A DNA stretch of 64,000 nucleotides from Grimontia marina. GTDB lineage: Bacteria > Pseudomonadota > Gammaproteobacteria > Enterobacterales > Vibrionaceae. The position numbers and the translations under genes were made by a program. Each line of letters opens with the position of its first letter. Position 1 is the first letter of the stretch. Location of the stretch: the NCBI RefSeq assembly GCF_900060185.1, contig NZ_FIZY01000010.1, positions 1 through 64,000 on the forward strand, written 5' to 3'. The notes under the pieces were generated by a model. It was not told the origin of the DNA. It did not search any database and saw only the letters and a program-made list of their open reading frames with translations. This document shows, one piece after another, positions 25,994 to 35,900 of this stretch.

Positions 25994-28491
25994 TGAATTT
26001 GAACAATACCAGCATTACTCAAAGACTGATCATTTCTAGCCTGATGTCACTTTTAATGGTGAGCTTTGCTGTTTTGATCGTTATTCGTTCGCTTTTCTAC
26101 ATCGAATCAACGTTGAAAACAGAAACCTCACGTCACGTGTCTGAGCTGATTGTGAACTCTGAAATCAGTCGCCGCGTTTTTGCGTTGACTTCACGTGTGA
26201 AGCTGTTGGAGCAGACGTTCCTGTACAGTGAAACGGTACTTTCGGAAGAGGCGTTTAACATCGATTTTCAACTCCAAAGGTTGAGGGATCTCTCTGCCAA
26301 TCAGGAGTTTTCGAAAAAGATTGACGCATTTATAGATAATTTTCACCGATTTCTCGGAAGTTCATTAGCGTTAAATCGAATCCTGAAACAATCTAAAGCT
26401 ATTGATGCTAAGTTAGCCAAACAGCTTAATTTGCTGGAGTTTGCAGTCGCAGCAAGCAAGTTGGAGCACCTCAGTGAGGATAGGGTGGTTATCTACAACA
26501 ATGAGTTAGATATTATCGCCATGCTTCGGGAGTCATTTCTGACAGTGGGCAAAATGCTGGGTGATATCCATAGCCGCATAACGCCTGAGACCGAGAAAGT
26601 CTTGCTCATTGAGGCGGAAAAAGAACTAGATATTCTCCAGCTACACTTGGAAAACCTTGATATATCCACCCCTAAGGTCAAAGCGCAAAAAATTAAGATC
26701 AGGAAAACTTTGAATCAATACCATGCAACGCTGAGGAAAATCAGGGCGAATCTGGATCAGCGTTGGAGCGTGATGGATGCACTTGTTCAGTCTCAGGCAG
26801 GGCTGCTACAGCTTGTGGAAAGTACAGAATCTAGAGTTCAAGAGCAAACATTACAACTCACTTCACAACTTGAAGATGTGATCACTGAATCCCGTTTTAA
26901 TGCCATCATCATTAGCCTTTTAGCGTTTTTGTTCTCTGTTTTACTGATCAATCACGTTGTGAGTAGACATATTCAAAAGCCTTTGGATGATCTTAAGGAT
27001 GGATTTGACCGCCTAGTCTCAAGCGGGACTAAGCGGCCTATTAACCTAGGGCGAACCGATGAATGGGGACACATTGAAAGTGCTTACAACAACATGGCTG
27101 CTCGGCTATCTGAAGCATATCAAGCCATCACAGAAGAGAAGAAGAATTTCGATTTCCTCGCGCATCACGACCCACTGACCCACCTTGCGAACCGATTGTT
27201 GGCTACCAAAGAGCTCACAAATCAAATTACTCACTCTAAGCAAAATGGCACCAAATTCCTGCTTCTCTATCTGGATATTGATGAGTTCAAGACGATTAAT
27301 GACTCTTTAGGCCATGCGGCTGGGGACAATTTACTGGTGAATGTTGCAGAGAAACTCACCAGATTGATCGGAACTTCAGGCTTTGTGGCCCGTATGGGAG
27401 GGGATGAGTTTATGATCCTGATGCCCGAAACCAACTTGGAGCAAGGGAAATTCATTGCTCAACGAATCAATAAGGCAATTAAGAAGCCTTATTACATCGA
27501 TAAAAGTACCGTCTTTGTTTCAGCCAGTATCGGGATCTGTGAGTTTCCTGATCATGGCTGTGATGGTGAGACTCTGATCCGAAATGCGGATACGGCAATG
27601 TACTATGCCAAACGCAATGGCCGTGACAGTTACCGTATTTATACGGACGAAATGACAACTGAAGTGAATGATATCATTGAAACAAGTCGTGGACTGCATC
27701 ATGCGATACGTAGAAATGAACTGACCGTCTTCTTCCAACCCAAAGTAAATTTGACATCGGGCAGTATTCTCGGTGCGGAAGCTTTAGTGAGATGGCAACA
27801 TCCCAAGCTTGGCCTGCTTCCTCCTTCAGCTTTTTTGGAAGTTGCAGAAAAAACAGACTTGGTGGTCAATATTGATAAATGGGTGTTTGGCAAAGTCGCT
27901 AGGTTGATTAGCGAGTGGAAAAGTGAAGGGGTTGATACTTCCAATATTCTTATCTCCGTCAACTTCTCAGCGAGGATGTTCTACATGACGGATCTGGCTG
28001 AACAACTGCAAACAATCCTCGATAAAACAGATTGTGCGCCGAGCCAACTGATTCTGGAAATTACGGAACGGGACATGATGCGGGACTTTGAAACCTGCGT
28101 CAGGACCATCGAAACACTTCATGCCAAAGGCTACAAGATTGCGATTGATGATTTCGGTACAGGGTACTCTTCTCTCTCTGTCCTAAAAAATCTGTCAGCA
28201 GATTACATCAAGTTGGATCGCAGCTTTATCAAAGACGTTAACTCTTCATCGTCTGATTATGAAATTACAAAAGCGATTCTCAAATTGGCAAAAGTGCTGG
28301 ATTTATCTGTGGTCGCAGAAGGCGTGGAAACCCAGCCCCACGTTGATACTTTGCGTCAGCTAGAGTGCACTTTAGCGCAAGGTTACTATTTTGCTAAACC
28401 TTTGTCAGTTGATGACTGGGTGGATTACCTCGGTAAAGCCCCAGATAAGGTGGTCCAAAGAGAAGAAATCAGGCTTAAAACAGTGAAGTAA
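25990..28491 (+). CDS. Membrane GGDEF-EAL protein (bifunctional diguanylate cyclase/phosphodiesterase)
   Basis: An 833-residue sensor. It has TM1 at about 10-32, a helical periplasmic region of about 260 residues, TM2 at about 295-318, and HAMP at about 320-375. GGDEF (about 400-550) has intact RMGGDEF but no clear RxxD I-site. EAL (about 575-820) has AEALVRW, DDFGTG and AEGVET, all looking active. Both c-di-GMP synthesis and hydrolysis are therefore possible. ATG 25990 overlaps the stop of the upstream binding-protein gene. ATG 25981 and 25993 are alternatives. Output is likely set by the ligand state of the neighbouring binding protein (inference). Confidence 0.93.
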   Translation: MMNLNNTSITQRLIISSLMSLLMVSFAVLIVIRSLFYIESTLKTETSRHVSELIVNSEISRRVFALTSRVKLLEQTFLYSETVLSEEAFNIDFQLQRLRDLSANQEFSKKIDAFIDNFHRFLGSSLALNRILKQSKAIDAKLAKQLNLLEFAVAASKLEHLSEDRVVIYNNELDIIAMLRESFLTVGKMLGDIHSRITPETEKVLLIEAEKELDILQLHLENLDISTPKVKAQKIKIRKTLNQYHATLRKIRANLDQRWSVMDALVQSQAGLLQLVESTESRVQEQTLQLTSQLEDVITESRFNAIIISLLAFLFSVLLINHVVSRHIQKPLDDLKDGFDRLVSSGTKRPINLGRTDEWGHIESAYNNMAARLSEAYQAITEEKKNFDFLAHHDPLTHLANRLLATKELTNQITHSKQNGTKFLLLYLDIDEFKTINDSLGHAAGDNLLVNVAEKLTRLIGTSGFVARMGGDEFMILMPETNLEQGKFIAQRINKAIKKPYYIDKSTVFVSASIGICEFPDHGCDGETLIRNADTAMYYAKRNGRDSYRIYTDEMTTEVNDIIETSRGLHHAIRRNELTVFFQPKVNLTSGSILGAEALVRWQHPKLGLLPPSAFLEVAEKTDLVVNIDKWVFGKVARLISEWKSEGVDTSNILISVNFSARMFYMTDLAEQLQTILDKTDCAPSQLILEITERDMMRDFETCVRTIETLHAKGYKIAIDDFGTGYSSLSVLKNLSADYIKLDRSFIKDVNSSSSDYEITKAILKLAKVLDLSVVAEGVETQPHVDTLRQLECTLAQGYYFAKPLSVDDWVDYLGKAPDKVVQREEIRLKTVK

Positions 28492-28511
28492 GATTTAGTA
28501 TGCGGTCAGAA

Positions 28512-28799
28512 TTATTGACAAAAATAGCCCTTTTCAGGGCTGTTTTTCGTTGGTGAGGTGGAAACGGTGATACTGGTTCCACGCTGATCGGTGTATATCC
28601 CAAGCAAGGTGCAAGGGGGCAAAACTGGATATTGCACCTGCCAAAACAAGAAGTTGGTTATCACATGAGGGTTGATGATGACGCCCTTCGCGACATTGAC
28701 CATAGCCAGCACCCGTCCGCCAGTGTGGGCAATCCAAAAGCCTGACCCATCCGGACAGAGATTTTGTGAATGATCGATTATCGTAGTGGATGGCGGCAT
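28512..28799 (-). CDS. Hypothetical protein, doubtful
   Basis: A 95-residue open frame with no recognisable family. The composition looks protein-like, with a hydrophobic middle (VITNFLFWQVQYPVLPPCTLLGIY). Against it: the 3' end overlaps the terminator of the GGDEF-EAL operon, and the 5' end overlaps the start of the divergent monooxygenase-like gene. I list it so that the 300-bp stretch is not left unexplained. Confidence 0.25.
   Translation of the reverse strand: MPPSTTIIDHSQNLCPDGSGFWIAHTGGRVLAMVNVAKGVIINPHVITNFLFWQVQYPVLPPCTLLGIYTDQRGTSITVSTSPTKNSPEKGYFCQ
28521..28547 (+). terminator. Terminator of the binding-protein/GGDEF-EAL operon
   Basis: Stem AGCCCT/AGGGCT extended by AAAA/TTTT pairing, with a TTTC loop and a TTTTT tract, 30 bp after the stop codon. 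Confidence 0.8.
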
Positions 28800-29184
28800 G
28801 ACTAAGAAGAGGATTTATCAGGACCAGCGGTCAAATTTCACTAATAGGTATTTTTCCGTGTTAAGGTCTTCTAAATCCAAGGATTACAAGGCGTTTAAGA
28901 TGATTGCAAGGGAATGGAAAGCACGCTGCCCAAGGCACCATGAAGAGGGGTTTGTTTCATATCTTTATGAAACAGGTGTGAAGGAAACGTCTGAGACTGA
29001 AGGCTTTCAGGGAGCGCAGATCTTTAAGCGTGACATTGACGGAAAATCAGAAATTACGCTGATCAGTTACTGGAAAAATATTGAGTGCATTAAGGCCTTT
29101 GCTGGCGAAGAGATTGGGATTGCCTGTTTGTATCCTGAAGATGAAAAGTACGAACTGGAACCTGACTTTCACGCTTCTCACTAG
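28798..29184 (+). CDS. Antibiotic-biosynthesis-monooxygenase (ABM) domain-like protein
   Basis: A 128-residue protein with an alpha/beta pattern of the dimeric ABM ferredoxin-like fold: YFSVLRSSKSKDYKAF..., FQGAQIFKRDIDGKSEITLISYWKNIECIKAFAGEEI. The 'fxGAxixxrxxxgxxEitlitxWxsxeaixaFaG' pattern is common in small ABM proteins in bacteria. Catalytic function unproven. The ATG at 28786 is an alternative start. The element at 29183 begins at its stop codon. Confidence 0.75.
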   Translation: MTKKRIYQDQRSNFTNRYFSVLRSSKSKDYKAFKMIAREWKARCPRHHEEGFVSYLYETGVKETSETEGFQGAQIFKRDIDGKSEITLISYWKNIECIKAFAGEEIGIACLYPEDEKYELEPDFHASH

Positions 29185-29448
29185 GGTCTGTTGACCTTTG
29201 GTGATGATTTTTGCAGCAGTTTGTGGGGATTTTATGCGAGGCAGAGGCTTCGATCTGTAGCTAGCCTACATGAGAAGCTGATAACGCAGCATAAAATCCC
29301 CACAAACGCTGCCCGAAGGGTTCTGCTCTAAGCGTTTTATACTTTGTTGAGGTGTATTTGCTTAGAATAACTAGGCGGCACACACCTCGCCGCACCCAAA
29401 ACGCTTATAGCGAGAACAAAATTTAACCACCAAAGGTCAACAGACCCT
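29183..29448. repeat. MITE-like interspersed repeat, copy 2 (long form)
   Basis: A 266-bp non-coding element with near-perfect terminal inverted repeats (GGGTCTGTTGACCTTTGGTG / CACCAAAGGTCAACAGACCC) flanked on both sides by TA. A perfect 18-bp inner inverted repeat (TTTGTGGGGATTTTATGC / GCATAAAATCCCCACAAA) gives a nested hairpin. It carries about 100 bp more than copy 1 between the inner hairpin and the right end. The TA flanks suggest TA target duplication. It occupies most of the gap between the ABM-like and MsrA-like genes. Confidence 0.85.
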
Positions 29449-29497
29449 AGGAAGTGGTCAAGAATCGTTTGATAGCCAAACAAGATACTCAGCAGCA

Positions 29498-30001
29498 ATG
29501 AAAAAAGCATCGCCAGAAAAACCGTTGGAAGAGATTTACTTTGCAGGCGGTTGCCTGTGGGGCGTTCAGGAATTTATGCGCCACTTGCCGGGAGTGCTAT
29601 CCACAGAAGCCGGGCGGGCAAACGGAACCAGCGATTCAACGGCTACACCTTATGACGGTTATGCCGAATGTGTGCGAACACAATTCGACCCTTCCACGGT
29701 CTCTGTCATGACGCTGATGGAATATTTCTTTGAAATCATCGACCCTTACAGCGTGAACCAGCAAGGCGAAGATGTCGGCGAGAAATACCGCACAGGCATA
29801 TACAGCAATCATCCTGAGCATTTGACCATTGCCCGTGAATTCATTGCGGCCAGGGAAGATGCGGAAAAAATTGCGGTGGAAGTCTTGCCTCTTAGTAACT
29901 ATGTGCCGAGTGATGATGAGCATCAAGACAGGCTGACCCGTTTCCCTGATGACTATTGCCATATCCCTCTGGATTTATTACATAAATACAAGAAGAAATA
30001 G
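29498..30001 (+). CDS. msrA: Peptide-methionine (S)-S-oxide reductase, MsrA family
   Basis: A 167-residue MsrA-family protein. The catalytic Cys is in AGGCLWGVQE, where the usual GCFWG has Leu for Phe. Glu/Tyr-rich YDGYAECVRTQFDP, the metal-free Asp in EIIDPYSVNQQGEDVGEKYRTGIY and the late HQDRLTRFP motif are all present. It repairs oxidised methionine. It lacks a signal peptide, so cytoplasmic. A rhodanese-type periplasmic protein follows 22 bp downstream, suggesting an oxidative/sulfur-stress operon. Confidence 0.88.
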   Translation: MKKASPEKPLEEIYFAGGCLWGVQEFMRHLPGVLSTEAGRANGTSDSTATPYDGYAECVRTQFDPSTVSVMTLMEYFFEIIDPYSVNQQGEDVGEKYRTGIYSNHPEHLTIAREFIAAREDAEKIAVEVLPLSNYVPSDDEHQDRLTRFPDDYCHIPLDLLHKYKKK

Positions 30002-30022
30002 ATTAAAGCCAAGGATGAAGGA

Positions 30023-30373
30023 ATGAACAGAACAATCGCATTAACCCTGACACTTTGTAGCGCCTTGCTGGTGGTGCCTGTGGCTTTGGCAACCGAGCGC
30101 GCAGAGTATGGCTGGGAAATGATTGAACAGGGCGCGATGGTGGTGGATGTTCGCACGCCGGGTGAATTCGATGATGGCCACTTGAGTGGCGCGCTGAATT
30201 ACCCGGTGACGGAATTGGATAAACACATCCAGAGCTTAGATAAAGACACACCGCTGGTGCTGTATTGCCGAAGTGGTGTTCGCTCAGGTGCAGCCTATCA
30301 ATACTTGTTGAGCAAAGGCTTCACCAATCTTCATAATGCAGGTGGCTTTGAAGAAATGAAAAACGCGAAGTAG
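30023..30373 (+). CDS. Periplasmic rhodanese-like sulfurtransferase
   Basis: A 116-residue exported single-domain rhodanese. It has a signal peptide through ALA at about residue 23, then VVDVRTPGEFDDGHLSGALNYP, and the active-site Cys loop YCRSGVRS. The size and secretion resemble PspE-type thiosulfate sulfurtransferases. It is probably co-transcribed with the MsrA-like gene. A terminator overlaps its stop codon. Confidence 0.9.
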   Translation: MNRTIALTLTLCSALLVVPVALATERAEYGWEMIEQGAMVVDVRTPGEFDDGHLSGALNYPVTELDKHIQSLDKDTPLVLYCRSGVRSGAAYQYLLSKGFTNLHNAGGFEEMKNAK

Positions 30374-30389
30374 TGGACTTCGCGTTTTT
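30361..30389 (+). terminator. Terminator of the msrA-rhodanese operon
   Basis: An 11-bp stem (30361-30371 with 30377-30387) followed by Ts, beginning inside the last codons of the rhodanese gene. Confidence 0.88.
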
Positions 30390-30411
30390 CTAGAGCGTTT
30401 TAGGCGCTCGC

Positions 30412-31527
30412 CTAAATCTTTCCTTCGTTAAACCCTTTCTGGAAGTAGAGCACCTTCTGCAGGTAGCGTCTCGCCTCGTCTTTCGGATGCTGGGTGGTCA
30501 GGGCATCATAGACCTGACGCGGAGACTTGCGGTTAAGCTCTACCATCGCTTGTTTGCGATCGTTATGGAAGGTCGCCAGAACACCGCCCGTGCCGCCGTT
30601 GTAGGCGGAAATCATACTGAAATGCTTCGATGACGCATTCTTTACATCGCGTAGGTAACGGGTTTTAAGAATGTGCAAATAGGCTGTGCCTGTGTCGATA
30701 TTGTTCGCCGGATCGAACAGGTACTCTTTGGTCGGCATTCCCGGCTTTTTCTTCACCAGATTAAACACATCTGCGCCTGCTGTTTTCGGGATCACCTGCA
30801 TTAACCCGTATGCGCCCGCATGGCTGACCGCATAAGGATTGAAGCTGCTTTCGGTTTTGATCACCGCATAAATCAGATCCTCTGGAATGTCATAACGCTT
30901 TGAGGCGTCGCGAACATAGTGTGCATACTGGTATTCACGCTGCTCCAAATGGTCTTTCACCATATCAATCTGCACGTAATAAGCTTTGCCGCGTTTGATG
31001 GTTTTACTTTGCAGCTTGTTGTCGATGAGGTAATCCGCAAAGCGGTTTGCACGCCATTCCCATTCAATTGATTTGCCTTCCTGATCGACAATCTGGCCAC
31101 GGAAAAATGGCTTTCCGGTGAGCTCAATATCTTTGTCCGTAAACTGCTCGACGTGCTTTGGATCAGCAGGCATTAATACCGTTTGAACGATGGCTTTTTG
31201 CAGCTTCTCCATCGGCTGGCGTTGGGCAACGGTAGAAACGTAGATCTTACCTGCCTCAAAGTCGATGTGCGCACGGGTTTGGTAGCCGTCCAGATACTTC
31301 ACATAGCGATGTTTGCTGGACTCGACATACTCATCGTCACCCCATTGTTTTTTCGCTTCTTTGGCAATGTAAGCGAACAGGGCGTTGATTGCCTTTTTGT
31401 TCGCATCAGACACGGGTTGGCTGGTCACTGGTGGCGGTGTGTTATCGCAGTTGCAGTCCGGGGTTTCGGGCGCTGCCGAGCAGCCAGCAAGCAGAGTCGC
31501 TGACAGCAGAAGAATGGCTTTTTTCAT
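30412..31527 (-). CDS. mltC: Membrane-bound lytic murein transglycosylase C
   Basis: A 371-residue lipoprotein with lipobox LLAGC (signal about 18 residues). The N-terminal MltC-type domain (DUF3393) is followed by the SLT goose-lysozyme-like domain: catalytic Glu in IKTESSFNPYAVSHAGAYGLMQV and SAYNGGTGGV. It cleaves peptidoglycan to 1,6-anhydro-muropeptides at the outer membrane. A GTG at 31533 is possible, but the ATG at 31527 fits the signal peptide and ribosome site better. Confidence 0.93.
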   Translation of the reverse strand: MKKAILLLSATLLAGCSAAPETPDCNCDNTPPPVTSQPVSDANKKAINALFAYIAKEAKKQWGDDEYVESSKHRYVKYLDGYQTRAHIDFEAGKIYVSTVAQRQPMEKLQKAIVQTVLMPADPKHVEQFTDKDIELTGKPFFRGQIVDQEGKSIEWEWRANRFADYLIDNKLQSKTIKRGKAYYVQIDMVKDHLEQREYQYAHYVRDASKRYDIPEDLIYAVIKTESSFNPYAVSHAGAYGLMQVIPKTAGADVFNLVKKKPGMPTKEYLFDPANNIDTGTAYLHILKTRYLRDVKNASSKHFSMISAYNGGTGGVLATFHNDRKQAMVELNRKSPRQVYDALTTQHPKDEARRYLQKVLYFQKGFNEGKI

Positions 31528-31641
31528 CGTCACTTCTGATTGTTGTTTTTGTTCTCAGTGAATAGAGGCGACGATGCTATGCCTGACCTTAAAAAAAGAA
31601 AAGAAATTTGTCGGTGAGGGCAGGGCTGAAAACTGAAATTT

Positions 31642-31668
31642 TGCGCTAACACACAAGCTGTTAGCGCA
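31642..31668. terminator. Hairpin between mltC and lhgO
   Basis: A perfect 9-bp stem (TGCGCTAAC / GTTAGCGCA) with a 9-nt loop, 30 bp after the lhgO stop on the minus strand. Weak U-tract, so moderate support. Confidence 0.5.
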
Positions 31669-31697
31669 TTATTTAAGCAGGTTGATCGGGTGCAATG

Positions 31698-32882
31698 TTA
31701 AAGCTGCTCCACGATATGTTTTGCGATAGGAAAGCAAGATGTCGCAGCGGGTGAGGGGGCGTTGCAAACCACCAAGGCGTGCTTGGTTTTGTGGAACAGA
31801 AAATCGTCAACCAAATCGCCGTTTTGGTAGACCGCCTGAGCGCGAATACCTGATGGATAAGAAAGCAAATCCTGACTGGTCAGGGATGGGCAATACTTCT
31901 GCACTTCTTGGAGATACCCCGGTTTCCAGAAACCATTGCGAAGCTCTTTCAGCGCTGATTTGAAGTTGCGTCGAATCACTTTGTAAAACCCCGGATATTG
32001 CAGCATTTCAACCACGTCAGCCGGAGAGAATGAAAAACGAGAGTAGCCTTCACGGGCAAGGCTTAACACCGCATTCGGACCAACAGTGACTGAGCCGTCA
32101 ATCATCTTGGTCAGGTGAACACCGAGGAAGGGCAAGGCGGGATCAGGAATGGGGTAAATCAGGCTGCTGATAATGGCATTATGCTCAGTCGCCAACTGGT
32201 AGTAATCGCCCCGAAACGGCACCATCTGGAAATCGGGTGTTTCACCCAGCATACGCACAATGCGGTCTGACATGATGCCTGCGCAGGAAATCAGTTTTCC
32301 GGTATGGAAGGTTTGCTCACCTGCCACCACGGTCACGCCATCTTTGGATTCCTGAATGTATTCAACGGGATGACCGTAGAACACATCGCCGCCTCTCTCC
32401 TTGATCATACTTCCAAATTTTTCGCAGATTTGGCGGTAGCTGACGATACCTGTCGAAGGGACAAAGATAGCGCCAAGTCCGTTGATATCTGGTTCTTTTT
32501 TCTGAAGCTGGTCCGCGCTTAGTACATCGAATTCCAATTCGTTGTCAGCGGCGCGGACTTTTAATGCTTCCATACGTTCGAGTTCAATGTCGCTGGTGGC
32601 AACCAGCAGCTTGCCGCACTCTTCGAAAGGGATGTGGTGCTCGGTGCAGAAGGCTTTGATGGCCTGATTCCCTTCTTTGCAAAAACGGGCTTTCATACTG
32701 CCGGGCGTGTAGTAGACACCAGCATGGATCACGCCGCTGTTGCGACCGGTTTGGTGACTGGCGGGTTGTGATTCTTTCTCAACCACCACGACTTTGGCAT
32801 TCGGTTCGCGCTCCTGCAGTTCGTTAGCGACGCTGAGCCCGACGATTCCCGCACCAATAATCAAATAGTCGCAATTCACCAT
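31698..32882 (-). CDS. lhgO: L-2-hydroxyglutarate oxidase/dehydrogenase
   Basis: A 394-residue FAD-dependent oxidoreductase of the DAO superfamily. It has the N-terminal dinucleotide-binding GAGIVGLSVA, the HQTGRNSGVIHAGVYY motif characteristic of LhgO/YgaF, and VPFRGDYYQL and GPNAVLSLAREGY farther on. It oxidises L-2-hydroxyglutarate to 2-oxoglutarate and passes electrons to the quinone pool at the inner membrane. Full length for the family. Monocistronic here. Confidence 0.94.
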   Translation of the reverse strand: MVNCDYLIIGAGIVGLSVANELQEREPNAKVVVVEKESQPASHQTGRNSGVIHAGVYYTPGSMKARFCKEGNQAIKAFCTEHHIPFEECGKLLVATSDIELERMEALKVRAADNELEFDVLSADQLQKKEPDINGLGAIFVPSTGIVSYRQICEKFGSMIKERGGDVFYGHPVEYIQESKDGVTVVAGEQTFHTGKLISCAGIMSDRIVRMLGETPDFQMVPFRGDYYQLATEHNAIISSLIYPIPDPALPFLGVHLTKMIDGSVTVGPNAVLSLAREGYSRFSFSPADVVEMLQYPGFYKVIRRNFKSALKELRNGFWKPGYLQEVQKYCPSLTSQDLLSYPSGIRAQAVYQNGDLVDDFLFHKTKHALVVCNAPSPAATSCFPIAKHIVEQL

Positions 32883-32986
32883 GTATCAATCCCTGATAAA
32901 GCCATCGGTAAGAAGTTTGATTGAATGCTAATTCGTCAGTGATGGAAAGGTATTCGGGGTGACTCTGTGATACAAGCTAAGTGTTG

Positions 32987-35900
32987 TTAACCGGCTGACT
33001 TTCTTTTATTAGCTGTGCGTCTCTCGTAGGGACTTTCAATCCCTGCTTTATAAGAGGAAATCAAGCGTCCAAGGGGAACTGGCTGGCCATACACATAACC
33101 CTGGGTGTAATCCAGTCCAGCTTCGCGCACAAGGCGCAAGTCTTCCTCGCTATTTAACTTATGTGCAGAGGTTTTAACTTTCAGGGTATCTGCGACCTCC
33201 TTGATGGAGTCAATAATGTGTTTGTCGACATTGCTGGATTTCATCATAGCAATGATGCTTCCATCGATCTTTACTTGGCTGATATTGAACTCGCGCAGAT
33301 AACCGAAAGAAGTGAGTTTGGAGCCAAAGTTGTCGATAGACACTTCACAGCCCAGCTTGCGAAGGGATGAAACAATATCTTGGGATCGAACGGTATTGAT
33401 AAGCAAAGTGCTCTCTTTTACTTCAATACATATTTGGCTGGCGGGGAGAACACTGTCGTTGATTGTCTCGAGACAGTAGCTCATAAAGCTTTCACTGTAG
33501 AAGGCTCCCGTTGAGATATTAATGGCGATATGCAATCCAGTTTCTGCCAGCGCTTCTGCCTGCTCCATGAGGACTTCATTAAACACCCAACGTTCGATAC
33601 TGATTAATCGGCCTGTCGGTTCGGCGGCGGGCAAGAAATCAGCAGGAAGCAGCAAATCTCCTTCTTCTGTAATGAGGCGAACGAGTACTTCATACCAGGT
33701 CGGCAGTTCTTGACTGTTTGGTACCAAGGGCATACTGAGCAGGCTAAAAGAATTGGTTGAGATAGCAATATCAATACGTTGCAACAGGAGGTCCCGGCGG
33801 ATTGAAATGCGATCATTCAACAATGATGGGTTGAACACTGAAATGGCAGGTTTGCAGCTTTCAGTCAGTGACTCAAGGGCAACCTGCGCCTGATAAATTA
33901 ATTGAGATGGCGTACTTTGCAAATCCTCGGCGGCGGTTAAACCAATCGAGCAATCTAACGGATAAGAAGTGTCACCTTGTTGGTATTTTAATGAACAGAT
34001 TTTTTCTGACAATTCGCCGAGCGATTGTTGGGCGTCGTCTAACGATTTGTTGAGTAGTAGGAGAGCAAACTGGTTGTCGTTGAGCCTGGCAACGGCCTTT
34101 ATTCCATAGGACTTGATCACTGAGCAAGCAGACTTGGCTAACTGATCCCTGATTGAGTTGCCAAACGCCTCTGCCAGGGCATTCAGTCCACTGATTTCGA
34201 TCACTGCCAGCGTGTGTTTACCCGGTGAGTCATTGAGGTTTTTAATGTGACCTTGCAGATTGTGTTCAAAAGCACGTCTATTTGGCAGTTTTGTGAGCAT
34301 ATCCATCGACGATTTTTCTTCTGGCACTGCAACTCGTTCCCCCATGGAGATGGTTTCCTGACAGAGCCCGACGAGTCTTGAAGCCGTTTCCGAGTGGATC
34401 AATCTGGCGAGAAGGTGATGGCAAACCATCTGATCGTGTCTGTTTTGAACCTGTATATTGAGGTCGAGCTGCTGCCCGTTATGCATTCGCGCAGCATCAA
34501 ACATGGCATCGAGCTGGTGTTTGTCTGCAGGAGAGACTTTGTCACGCCATCGGGATTTGGAGACGCCTTCGCTTTCCAACAGCCCATACAAGGCGTACAT
34601 TTCGCTGTTCCAGTAAATCTCTTCAGTCTCCGGGTTGTACTCCCAAAGACCAAAATTGCACACTTGGTTGATCAGTTCGGCTTGTTTGGCAGCCAAGGAT
34701 TTTTGCAACGACAGCTCACGTTCATCACCAATATCTGTGATGGTGCCAATGACCTTGGTAGTAACGCCTAGGCTGTCTTGTTCTATCGGCTGGCAATGAT
34801 CCCTTACCCAGCGGTAACGTTCATTTTCATCAAGTAATCGGTATTCAATGATGCCAAATTGGCCACCTTTAGATGTCACAGTATGTTGATATGCGCGGAG
34901 GTCATCTGGGTGTATTCGTGACATCCACTCATAAAGACGTTTTACATTGCTTGCTTTGATACCAATGGCCTGACTGGCATTTTCGGAAAGATGTATAAAT
35001 TTGGTGTGGCATTCCATTTCATAAACCGCAGTCCGGTTGATGCCAAGCGCAAATTCAAACTTTTTAGACCACAATTTCCGCTCTTCATCGAAGCGACGAT
35101 CTTTATCAATATTCTGAACCTGATAAATAAACTGAAGGGTATTCCCTGTCCATTTATCCCTGACAATAGAGACACCAATACGGGTCCAAACCACCTGTTT
35201 GCTTTTTTTGGTAAGACGAACTTCAGCTTGGAATTTATCTATCTCGCTGAGTGTAAGCAATTGAAGCTGCTCGTTGGCTGTGTCTTTGTCGCGATGGAAC
35301 ACAAGCTGACGGAAGGTTTTTGTTTCAAGCTCTTCGGCGGTGTAGCCAACGAGGTCGATGAAACTTTGGTTAGCGTTACTCATTCTGCCATCAGGCTGCA
35401 CCATCACAGTGCCAATCACAGAGGATTGCATGGCGTTTGAAAACAACTCTGCACGCTCATCGCTCATCTTCTGAATCTGAAGCAGGCGCGCTGATTTTAC
35501 TGCAAGAATAGTTCCCAGCAACATTGCGCCGCTGATAGGTAAGAGTAGGCCCATTGTACCGTTGGGTCCGGATGATATCGTTAGGTTTTCACTGGGATTA
35601 ACCAGTAGTAAGTCCAGGGTTATTGATACTACGAAAGCGGTAAAAAATGCTGAGAGTCTATCTAAAACGGCACCTGCAATGGTTAACGCGATGGCGATAG
35701 CAATGAAGGGGAATGTGACTTGTGCCAGCAACCACCCGGATAAAGCGGCAATAAGAAATATCGTTACCAGTGTGGTTGGTTTGTAGATGCTGGATGGTAA
35801 CTCTTTGTTGTTTTGTAGCACCGTATAAATTAGAGGGGTGATGGCAAGAATGCCAACCACATCACCCAGATACCAGGCTGGTGCGACAGCTTCAAATGGA

